Source of the DNA: Lumbricus rubellus | Taxonomy: Eukaryota; Annelida; Clitellata; Crassiclitellata; Lumbricidae | Assembly (NCBI GenBank): GCA_945859605.1 | Contig: OX243816.1 | Location: forward strand, 28,423,143-28,487,142 | Direction of reading: 5' to 3' | Length of the DNA: 64,000 nt | Shown: in pieces, positions 23,461-35,400 of the stretch | How the letters are laid out: each line of letters begins with the position of its first letter | Numbering within the stretch: position 1 is the stretch's first letter | Made by a program: the position numbers and the translations under genes | Notes under the pieces: model-generated | Database searches by the model: none | The model's input: only the letters and a program-made list of their open reading frames with translations | Told to the model about the DNA's origin: nothing

Positions 23461-24090
23461 GTTTGCAAACGGTTCCACGACAACTGGTCTAACGACAACT
23501 CGTCTAACGACAACTCGTCTCCGGACAATTGGTCTAACGACAACTGGTCTACTGACGAATAGTATTGATGAAATAGAAGCTGGATTTACGAAAATGTTTT
23601 TTTTTTGCTTAAATGGAAGCTGGATTGATGATTTTCATTCACGTATTCCAACATGCACCCATTTCTACGTCAAATCTAAAAATACCTTCATCCAGCTTCG
23701 TTTATCACCTGTTATTTTAGTCAATCCGGCTTCTATTTCATATATAAAACTATCCTCATCCAGCTTCCATTACTTAAGCGGTTTTCTTATCAATCCTGCT
23801 TCCATTTCAGATCTAGAAATACCTTCATCCAGCTTTTATTTATCATGCGTTATTTTCGTCAATCCAGCTTCTATTTCACCTGTAAGAGAACCATCATTCA
23901 GATTCCATTTCTCTTGCGTTTTTTCATCAATCCAACCTCCATTTCACCTCTAAAAACTATCATCCAGCTTCCATTTCTAAAGCGCTGGATAAGTTGTCAG
24001 TAGACCAGTTGTCGTTAGACGAATTGTCCGGAGACCACTTGTCGTTAGACGAGTTGTCGTTAGACGAGTTGTCGTGACACCCTTGCAAAC
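23461..24090. mobile_element. Foldback-type element with 15-bp subrepeat arms
   Basis: The arms of about 95 bp (23461-23560 and 23992-24090) are inverted copies of each other. Each is built from about five tandem 15-bp units ACGACAACTSGTCTA. The termini are GTTTGCAA and TTGCAAAC. Between the arms lie five or six diverged ~67-bp tandem units with CATCCAGCTTCCATTT and CAATCCAGCTTCTATTTC words. Arms made of short tandem repeats are the hallmark of Foldback (FB) elements. It ends 95 bp before the ELAC2 start codon. No clear target-site duplication is seen. Confidence 0.85.
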
Positions 24091-24184
24091 CCAGTAAAAA
24101 ATATATTAGTCAATGTTTTGCATGATGGTCATGTCTGGTGGCGGTGATGAAATAAATCGTTTTTCGTGAAATATATTAAGTGTT

Positions 24185-24468
24185 ATGGGATTGCAGTGTT
24201 TGCTCAAGTTTCAAACTACAACACCGAGTTATAGATTTGCTAAGCTGCTGTTGAAAAACCCTAATAGGTTAACTGCTTTAGAATCTCGGCGTTGGGCGAT
24301 AATGGGAAAGAAATCTGGCAACGCGGATGATGGAACGCTTCGGCATATCAAGTACCGAGAGAAGATCGGCAACAATCTTACAGTTCCTGGCTTTATGGAA
24401 CTAGTTACAGTTGGAAATGGAAGTGGAGGAACGCCAAAGGGCCTCATCGTGAACATGAGTCATTTTAA
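24185..24468 (+). CDS. ELAC2: ELAC2 first coding exon: presequence-like leader plus internal second Met
   Basis: The frame opens at ATG 24185, and a second in-frame ATG at 24302 (Met40) has purine at -3 and G at +4 (ATA ATG G). Residues 1-39 are rich in K/R, L and S/T with a single acidic residue, as expected of a mitochondrial presequence. Residues 40 onward begin the conserved protein ([22 protein letters not shown]). Human ELAC2 makes mitochondrial and nuclear forms from two start codons, and this arrangement suggests the same here. The upstream border of the transcript is not visible. Confidence 0.85.
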
Positions 24469-26449
24469 GTATGGAGTGTTGACGCTATTGTCTCTTCTAA
24501 TAACAATATGATATTTTTCTTTAAAACCTACAGAGTTGCACATGTACAAGTTATGCAGTATTCTTAATTAACATCAAACTTAAACTACTAATAGAACAGA
24601 CAGCCTGCAATACTGTAATTCCAACAACGGGTGTACCGAATCCCAAAGCCCCAGTCCTAAGAACTTTTAGCTCTCTTTCCACTATCAGATTTGCATTAAT
24701 CATGCACTACCCGATTTCAACATGCATGGTTGTTATTACTGCATTCCAATTACCATGTGATGATAAAGCTATGATAAAATTACTTGTGTGACATGTGTGT
24801 ATTATATTTATATAATTTTTATAAGATATATTTTATATATCTTATTTGAACTTTTTAACCTTATATATATAATTCTATATATGAAAGTATATGGATCATA
24901 TGCATATATATGTATATAATTTATATATATATAAATTAAACTGGTCCAAAAAATTCATCTTGCAGACTTCAGTTCTCCGCAAGGCTTGTTTTGTTCCTTA
25001 TCATGATTATAATAATCACAAAAAGTTTTAACGAAAACAAATGAAATTTAGAGGTCAACCCATTTGACACTTTTTTATGTTATTTGGACAGATGTAGATA
25101 AATTGTTCCGCAATGGTTAATGTACTACCTGAGCGACATTGAGCGCTGTCTGAGGGAGATTCCATTTATCAATTACCTCAACACTGGCCTGAGAGTCACT
25201 TTCTTGTATGTCGCTAACCATTTTGGGGGTTTGCCAAGAGTTTTTCCTGACATTTTCCAGTGACAATTATAATAGCCATGCAGTCCATAGCCTATTTGCT
25301 TTTATCCGTCGATGCTGCATGGGCAACATTTTGATTTCTCAGTGAACTAATAGCAGACCTGCCAGTGTGCACTCTTGTTCTTCCATTGCAGCTGCTTCTT
25401 GTCTTTCTTTTATGAACTTCTAGAAAATGTGATTTCTGAAATTAATGTCATAACCAATCGCCAGTGTGGCAGCTCCATCTACAAATACAGCATAACGGTC
25501 TGGAAGGCCAACACGATACAAACTAAAGACGATATTCTTGGATCTTTTTTGATAATGAGGCAGACTTTAGTAGCAGCAGCTGCTGTTTATGCAGCCATTG
25601 TAAAGTGTAGACGAATTATGTACTCGTACGATGACAAGGTTGTCTGATACTCATCATTGTATTAAATCAAATTCTTCTTAGAACTGTCCTGACTAGATGG
25701 CAATGCAGAAAGTTCACCTACTGCTTCATTACTGCCTTATTCATATCAATTTTCACCATTCTCCTGTCGTTGCCTCTTTCTACTCTCCTTTGCTGCTGTC
25801 TTTAGGTTTACTCCACTCATGCTAATGGAAAATACGTCTTCTTTTTGCATTTGAAAGAATTCTCCGTCCTACTGGATTTCACATCCTTTGAGACAATATC
25901 GAACAATTTTTGAAGATCACTCTTGAGCATGTATTCTTCATCCTGTCACTTGCTCTTTATAATGGTCTGTGAGTCTTCAGAGTTAGGTAGTTCTGATAAA
26001 GCTTTGACATTTTCCTGACACACCAGTCAACCAGCTGTGTTGGTATTCTGTCAAGCACCCAAATACAAACAACTGCATCACAGGCCATTCTGTAACTTTC
26101 CGGATTGGGCCTCCCTTTAGTGATATGATGAAACTGAAGCAGTTGCTCTGTACCCAGGCAGTGTGGCAATTTTGCAGTAGATAACCGAGAGATGGGTTTT
26201 CCCAATAGCCAGTGCTCTGGGTCGGATATCAAATTAGACGAAGCTATATTAGTGTCATAACGACGGTTAACATGACGTAAAGACATTATTAGCACTCAAG
26301 TAAAATGTTCAGAATGGATTGACCTCTAAATGTTGTACAATCAGGCTAAAATTTTACAGGGAGACTATCTAACCCAAGTGGACAAAAATAAGCCTTGTGG
26401 AGAAAGAATTCTAAAAACTTATTTTTTTGGCTATGGTTTTTGGACCACA

Positions 26450-26496
<47 letters not shown>

Positions 26497-29400
26497 CTTA
26501 TTTGAACTTGTCAGGTACCTCTTTAACTGTGGAGAAGGAACACAAAGGATTGCCTCTGAACACAAGTAATGCATATATTTCTTCACTGTCATAATAATGA
26601 TGCATTAATTGACACTAGGTTGACTTGCTTATGTGCACAGTGATTGTATAATTAGCTGCTCTAATGATTTGCATCAAGACACTTAATACCATGTTCCCAA
26701 AGTGCTAGTCTGCTGCTTTGTCTGAACCTCACCAATTTTAAACCAATTGTTTTTTTAAAATTCACCTTATAGAAAATCTGCTTGGCAGCACTAATAAACA
26801 AGGATGGCAGCCACTGACATTTGTTGCATTCAATGTTGTTTTCAACACAAAAAGTGTTTAATAATTAGAATAAAGATCATGTGCATTTGATTAATAATAA
26901 ACACTGTTAAACGGTAAATATCAAATAAAGCATAGAGAGTAGGCACCCAGATTACTCTGTGTTATGTATTGGTTACTAATTGATATCTATAAGCTTCTTG
27001 GTTTGATTCCTACAGTTGAAGCAAATAACAAATGCTCTTTAATTCAGCGATTATCTCAGAATGTATTTATCATTTCAGAATGAAATTGTCTCGGATTGAA
27101 CAGATTTTTTTGACGCACAACAGCTGGGGAAATGTTGGAGGTCTTATGGGTGAGTGACACGTCAATGGCCTCAAAGTCTGTCCGGTTATTTACTACTGGA
27201 ACTGCACTATCAGCAATGCAAACATGCTGAGTCATAGCTGTTTTTATTGTGCTTGCATGTTTTCAAGTTTTGCTTATTGTGAAGGCGTTTTCCTGTCCTT
27301 GTCGAACTATTTGCTGGCAAATGTAATGATGTAATGACGTTACAGGGCCACTCAGTTGTAGGACCATGTTTCTTTCCTAGACTGGTTATGATGTAAGACG
27401 AAGTGATTCATATTATGGATACATTGTCTCTACTTTCAATCTTGCTTTTTTTTCCTCATTTGACAGACCAAAATCCTAGAGCCGGTGGAAAGGCTAGAGT
27501 TCGACTACCGTTAGTAATCATTGCAGCTTTGATACACGAGTATGCATTGCTAATAATGCATTACAAAATATAATCTGCTTGTGATTGACACATCATAATG
27601 ATCATATGCATTGCTCTTTGCTTAGAAGACGTTTATTTTAGAAAACAATGACTACTGTCATTTTTTGACAGACGTTGGTGTATGTTGCCTTTATAGTGGG
27701 TGACATTTTTTGGAACTCTAGGCCTTGAAATTTTTGAATACTTCGGATAATGAAATGCATTCAGAATTCCACATATGTGATTGAATAGAAATGAGATATT
27801 CTTATTAGTTACTAGCTGAACCCGGCCACGCGTTGCTGTGGCAGAAAAGACCGTCCTCTGCCTCCAATCCTCCCCCTCTGTCCCCCTCCCCCTCTCACCC
27901 CCGCCCTTCCCCCTCTCCCCTTCCCCTCCCCCTTCCCTCCCCTCCCCCTCTTCCCCGCCCCTCCCCCCCTCTCCCATCCCCTTCCCCCCTCCCACCCCTC
28001 CCCCTCCTCCCCTCCCCCTCCTCCCCTCCCCCTCCACTCCCCCTCCCCTACATCCTCCATCTCTCCCTGGAGCCCTCTTCGTCCCGCTCCTTCCCTTCCT
28101 TTCCTCCCTCCCACGGGCCGACAGCGACGCGGAACAGAGCGACGCGGAACATCAAAAAGGCCGGAATCGAATGTGTTGAAATGCGCTACATAAACGGAAC
28201 ACGCGCCCGAAGCAAAGCCTATCGGCGGGCGTAAAACAAAAAGAAATAACTTTCACTTCGATTCGACCGATTGAGAGTTAAAATTCAAACCGTCCATAAC
28301 AAAAAGAAATAACTTTCACTTCGATTCGACCGATTGAGAGTTAAAATTCGAACCGTCCATAACAAAAAGAAATAACTTTCACTTCGATTCGACCGATTGT
28401 GAGTTCAAATTGAAACCGTCCAAATGCATTGGCCAAAAATAGTTCGCGTTTAAAAATGGCGGTTACGCAACGTTCATATAGCGCATATTGAACTCGGAAT
28501 CGGTCGAATGGAAGTGAAAGTTGTTTTTTTGTAGTAAAAGATTTTGGGAAAAAGCATTATACAAACATGCTCCTATATTAACGGAACGTTTTGCTGCAAT
28601 TTTGAAGAGAATCGGTGCAGGACTTACCAAGATCCTTTATGAGGAAGATTCATGCGAACGCCGTTACATTTTTATTTATATAGATTACTGACCTAAATTG
28701 TGAACTGCATGCCAGTTCTTATGGTTTTGGTACGATTCTATGTTTGACAATTTTCTTATCATCTCGTTGGTGGGAATGTTTCAGTTTTTTTACAGTTATA
28801 AATCAAACGCATATATTAGTTGTTGTATCATTTTTTTCTTGGCAATTTTTGGAGATTATCCACTAAATGTGGAGTTTACATGATGATTTTTAATTGTTTG
28901 GATGTGTGATGCTACTGAGTTTGTATCTTGAAATTATTCGTTATATCCGCCATGAATGTGAATGTTTTCATACTACGCAGTCATTTCATAACTAGGATCG
29001 CATGTGCAGTGCATTCATTAAAATATTTTGATGATTTCAGTTCACATGGATTTGGACTGAGCATGATGTGGATATCCCACAAATTTTTTAACCTCGGACG
29101 TATCGAACGGTTGATGATGGTCGCCATATTGAAATTTTATTGTGCTGTTGTGGTTTATATTCTTACTGTCAGTGTTTTGTTGACCCAAATGCTTATTTTT
29201 ATTTGTTAGGTTTTTGCCTGACACTAGAATCGGCTGGTGTTCCAAAAGTGACATTGCATGGCCCACCAAACGCTGTAAGTCATAATTTTAAGACAGTATC
29301 CATTAAATTGATACAACATATAGAAGCTGTTTTGTCTTTTTCTGTTTGACATTGTAATGTGTTGCTTATCACAAAAGATTAATTGATATAAGTACTGAGA

Positions 29401-32400
29401 AGTTTGTTGATCGTTGTACTATTGTGTGTTATTATCATGCGGTAATTATGGCTTTTCCATGTCTATTGATTTCTATTTACGACGATTTCTATAGCTTTGT
29501 CAGTAGCTGCTACTTCTATATCTATAGGTTGTTGGTTAAAATTGTGCTGAGAGCTGGAAGCTGAGGACATGTGCTTCATGTGCTTTTCAATTTTGAGTTT
29601 GATTGACTAATTGTGAGCACTCTGCTTTTATGGCAAATAGAATTAGAATAATGTTAATAGAAAGAATAGAAGTTGCAGTGTTAAATGAAAATTTTAAATA
29701 AAACTAGTCCTAATTTTAACAAACCACTAATTTAGCGCATGCATTGCGAAGTCTATTGATTTTCATCTGGCACCTAAACCTCATTGTGACGTACTTTGTT
29801 ACAACATGTGTTCTGATTTGGGAATGTGTTTTCACATTTGCTTCATTTTTAAGCAATGATCGGATTGTGACATGATTTTGTTGTAAAGTGGTTCTTTGTT
29901 GCATTTCTCCAATTGACGACTTCATTAATAGACTCCGGAGTACATTGAAGTCTCGATGCACAAATAAGATTACGTCTTTTCTGTGAATGTGGGATCTATA
30001 GAAGTTAAAATATTAATAACTTTAGGAAGTATTTAAGTACTCATGCTTTAAAAACTGGCTAAGTTAATTCCATGTGTATTGGCTGTTGAATTTTAATTTA
30101 TGATAAGTTTTATTTTGCTGTTTCAAAAACCTTTCTTCATTCTGAATTTGATTTTTTCCATGATAGGAAGGTCATATTTCCTTGGCTCGTGGTTTTGCCC
30201 AGCTACGATCACTTGAGTTGGGTATGTTGTAGCACTTTTCTTTGCATTTGACATGTTTTGTCTGTTTGACATGCCTGCTATATATTCAAATCTTGTTTTC
30301 ACGATTCTTATTTGATATGGATGAATTTATGCTTGGATCAGCTGGGCAACAGACTTTATAAAGACGAGAAGCCCTGAGCATTGATAGACTGACAAATTAC
30401 TGACTGATATAGGTGGGATGAATGAAAGGTATTGTTGACCAATCTCACAAAAGTTGATGAAACGATTGACATGAAGATGGGAATCTGATATCATATTGAT
30501 TTTTAAATATAACAAATTGTTCTATTTGTTTGGTACTCTAAAACTTCGCACAACTTTATAACAACTCTAGTACATGTAATTGCATAGATACATGAATACA
30601 TATTTACAAGTACATGCACTTGTCATATATGCATAGAACTTCTATAAAGCCATTATTGTAGTGTACTAGGTATCAGTCAATAGTAGCGCTTCAAAGCAGG
30701 TTAATGCTCGATCTGGTGAATTATATACATAAATGCAAACAAGCCATTGCCAAAGCCATTGATACATCACAATAGCGTGTACATTCATGCTTACCGGTAC
30801 CTATATTATGTACATATATATTTGAACTTTATACTGAATTAGTTCATTATTTGATAAAATTCATAAAAACAACCATCTATGTTAATTATTTGACTTGTTT
30901 TCATATTAAGCCAAGCGCGAAGTAACGGAAGGCGACTATGAAGACTCTGCGATGAAAGTGGAATATATTCCGATCTTTTCAAGCGATGCAACGGTTGCTA
31001 CAGAATCCTGTGAACCTTCTCCAGGTAGCCGCACTTATATTTCTTTGTTCTCTGCATAGCCATTTCCATCACGGTTATTAGTTATGAGATGGAATAACAT
31101 CACTAACCTTACTTTGAGTAGCGCTGTGACATTTGGCATTCTGATTGATCCATTTCAAGAGATAATTTTGTTTTGGCTTTAATTATATGCTGTCTGTTGT
31201 TACAATTTTTGTGTTTTTGTTTTAGCGAAACGACCACGGTTGTCATCAAGTACCCTGGCTAAGAACGATATGTCTGTGATATATGTCTGCAAAGTAAGTT
31301 CCACCGGTTGATTTCACTTCTTTATAACCTGGATGGCTTAGCATAATTTATGTAATCATCCATTCATTCTGGATATCTGTCCTTCCATCTATGTAAACAT
31401 TTGATTATTCTCACTGATCTAATCTAACATAGCATTTGTAAAGCACTTATCACAGCAGAGCTATTCAGAAGCGCTCTCACCGTGACAGGCCCATGAAAAG
31501 AGAAAGGTCTTCAAAAAGTGAAAGATGCAGGTGAATTTCCTACTAGACATGTGGTGTAGTTAATGTGATTTTTAGTTAAGGGTCTTGTCTTGTGATACAG
31601 TGCGTAAACAAAGATTTGAGTAAAGATGGATTATGCTTGAATAGGCAGTGTTTAGAGCATTCACGGCAGCCCATGTACATTGCACAGTGCATTGAGTTCA
31701 TAGCTTTGAGGTTCATAACACTGCCCCACGTAAGGCAGAATGGCTTAATCATTTTACAATATTCTTGACTTTGGTTTTCTCACAAGTAAACTTGGTAAAC
31801 TAGTTTTGACAGAAATGTGATGATAATAACTATAGATGTAAGTGGTACTTTAAAGTGTTATTCTGTTTCAGCCTCATCCAAAACAACGAACTGTTTCGTT
31901 AGAAAAGTGCGTTGAGCTCAACGTTCCAGTGTACGTTCTTCAACAGAATTTTGTTAATAAAATAAACTTTTTAGCTGTGATGGTTGGCCAGCATTCACAG
32001 CCACAACTGCCTAGATCTACAAAAGGCTTTTTAAACAAGGCAACGCAATATTTTCTCAAAGATGTAAAGCATTATTCCATGTTTGGGTTGGTACTCGAAT
32101 TATTCTGAAGTCAGGTGACATCTCTTGCGGAGTTATTACAGTTTTTCAATCAGTTGATGTTCAGTGACTGAATTTCCGACTGCATTATTTTAGAATTTGT
32201 ATTATGATATGATTTATAATGAGATCATGTACATCTACTTCATTGCCAGCTGTATGTATTACATTGTGAACTTTCTTTTGTTTTTTTAGCGGACCTCACT
32301 TGGCTCTGCTGAAAGCTTCACAAGAAGTGACGCTGCCAGATGGTCGACTGGTAAGGTGCAAAACTATTGGCAGCGCTTTGCATTGTCATTGGCTTCAATG

Positions 32401-35400
32401 CATTTGTTGAAACACTTGGGGTTTGTGAATGTGATATAATAATTTCTCTTCATGGTATCACCATGGCAGCAATGCTGGACTTGCTGGTGCATATCGTACA
32501 TGCCCCCACTATCCCCCAGGGTGGGGTGCCTCAACCAAATACTTACAAGCTGTTGTGCTTCATGGAGTATTTTCATGCTGAGGATGTGGGAGTAGCACTA
32601 AACAAATCAATCAAGTAATAATTATAGAATCAGATCTCTGAAGTTTATGAACTGTTTCTTTTGCTATTAGTCTGTTTAGTGAAGTTTTTTTATTGTAGGT
32701 GAAGCCTGACGATGTTCTATTACCTGCTGAAGTCTGCAACCCGTTCTTAGGTTAGCATATACAAATGACTGCACATTACTTTACAGGTATCTGGATGGTC
32801 ATTGGTCACTCAGTAAAAATCAGATGCCATTTTGCCAAGTTTACCAAAATCAGAGAGTTGTATGTAACCATGAAAGTTTCAACACAAGTATTTATATAAA
32901 TGGGTGAAATCTAACTTTGATATGTGTGGAGAAAATGTGTTTTGCCATTTGAGAGCCTTTAATTCATTCATATAATGCATTCTGTAGACTTATGCATAGT
33001 TTTGTCAACTAGGTTGTGGTGTTACATGGATTATGAGAAAAGCAATGAGATGAAGCCCATCATATGCTGGGTTTGCAGGTTGGTGTCATGATCTGTACAT
33101 CTTTGCAAACAGTGTAGACCTCACTATATACCTTTTTGGTACAGTTGTAGATTGTCCGTCTGAAGAGTTTTTTGAAAGCCTCGTTACAAATGTTGAACTA
33201 CGGAAGTATCAGGCAGATGATTCTACGCTAATGCCAGCTGTAGTTGTACACTTCACTCCTGCTTCAGTCTTTAAGTCGTCTACTTATCAGGAATGGATGA
33301 GCAGGTAATAAAAGAATTTGTTTTATTATTAGTCCCTAAGTTAAGAACAATGAATAATAGCCTAAACCTTTAAGCAACATCTATTATACCACATTTTGGG
33401 TAAACAGAGTGTAGTCTGTACAGTCAGCTTGTTAGCATGCACATGCTTTCAAAATCTGGAGAATATTTAAGTTGAGACAAGATGACTACAAATACTGGAT
33501 TGTGTCTAAGAGCTTCAAGATGATCAAGTTATCAGTTGACCAATTTACTGAGTGCTACTGAATCTGTGAGCGGCGCTATATAAATGTTCAATTACAATTA
33601 CAATTACTACTACAATGTTTTAGCACAGAGCACTTCCCACATTTTACACGATCAGATTTTGAAAGTTCTGTGGTGATGATGATGATGATGATGATGATGA
33701 TGGTGTTGATGATGAGGGTGATGATGATGCAATTTCTATCTGGCATGTTTTAACTGACTATGAGTGAATTTTTTAGGTTTTGTCCTGAGACGAGGCATTT
33801 GGTCCTTAATGATCTTGGATCAGATGTAGCAACAGAAGCCATCTATGAGATCCAGGCCAAACTGAATCTACTTCATCCTCGCATTTTTCCACTTCTGCCA
33901 CATCAGTCTAAGGTAGTTTTCCCAAATGTGCATGCATTCTTTTCAACTTTTTAATCCATCGGTTTAAATGTAAATTAATGTTGAATTTTAAGTTGTATGT
34001 TTAGAATATAAAATTGTAAACGTCAAACTTTCCGTATGGTTTTTAATGTCTGTATAAATCAATTAGAAAATTATGTGTGATATTTGTGCTTGTCTGATTT
34101 TAGTTAGTTTGACCATGATCATCATTGCTACAGTAACAAGCTGCTAAGGAATTAAAAATATCTGGTAGCCATTTAATTTACTATATTTCAGATTCATTCA
34201 TTCAATAAGTCAGCTGACTTATATAGTGCACCTCCAAGATACCCTTATAAGAGGTGCTTCCAGCACAACTCTGGTGATCAATAAAGAATTGAATCAGAAA
34301 ATTAGAATGCCTTGAAAGGCTGGTGTTTGCATGCCCAAGGTGCAACTAGAAGTGCTCTAACAACTATCTGACATTTTAAATTAAACAAATCATTTCTAAT
34401 TCTATTAATTTGATGACTACTGTGATAGCTTTATCAGCCATTCCATGGAAGAATTCTGTGTGAATACTTCAATTTACAAGCAATTTACGCTTTCTGCCAT
34501 ATGGCAGGTGACAGCTTTTGACACAATACTAGGACCTGATAAGGATTATCAGCATATTAGATTGCTTTTCTGATCCTCATCAAATCATCAGTTTCCTGCT
34601 TTGTGTTTTTGTACTGGCTTGGAAATAGAGTAGTTGTTTATTAACTGGTTTTATTGTGCACAGACCACAGCATAGAATTAGAAATGATTTAACTGCTATT
34701 TTTATTTAAGGGTTTCCAAACTGAAGCCACCATGACAGATGAGAAGAAAGAGTCGATCATCTATGGTCAGACAAATCTTCGATACGTCTATCGTGGCAAA
34801 GATGCAAGACATTTCAATTGGTAATTTCAGCTATAGAATATGGTTTTGCAAATGTTTCTTGTCATTCATGTCATAAACTCTTAGAAGCAAAATATCATTG
34901 TGACTCTATGTGTAGTTTCTATGTGTGTGCAGGTCACTGAAAATGAAATCTGAAAGTTTGATTTCTAACTCATACAAACAGATAACTTTTTGCCATATAC
35001 AGTGTCATCATTGATTCTTTGATTTCTTCCCGAATAATTTGCTGACATTCCACTTAACATGAAGTGGCGTCATGTCCACAAAGCTACTAACTTATTATGT
35101 CTATTGTTCTAGCGAACCAGACAGATGGTCGGATGAATGATCAATGAATAGACTAAAAGTTGGATGAATGTCTGATGGACGAATATACCGCTGGTTTCAC
35201 ATTGGCACATAAGTGATTGTCTCGTTTTGTATTGTACACAGGCAGGACTGTGTCAAATTGGACAACGATGCTTTTATTAAGGAAATCATGGATGAAACAG
35301 AATTCTGCGAGAGTCTTAATAAAGTCCATCAGGATCTTCGGCAGCTTCAAGGTCAACTCTTTCGTTTACATGCTTTTATTTTCTGTTTCACTTTTTTTAT

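Noticed and set aside
27812..28234. Proline/serine-rich or glycine/arginine-rich frames of 100-134 codons
   Set aside because: They come from the C-rich tract inside a Helitron and are open on both strands by composition alone.
32367..32618. 84-codon plus-strand frame
   Set aside because: It lies in the ELAC2 intron just after the donor at 32350 and has no similarity or splice support.
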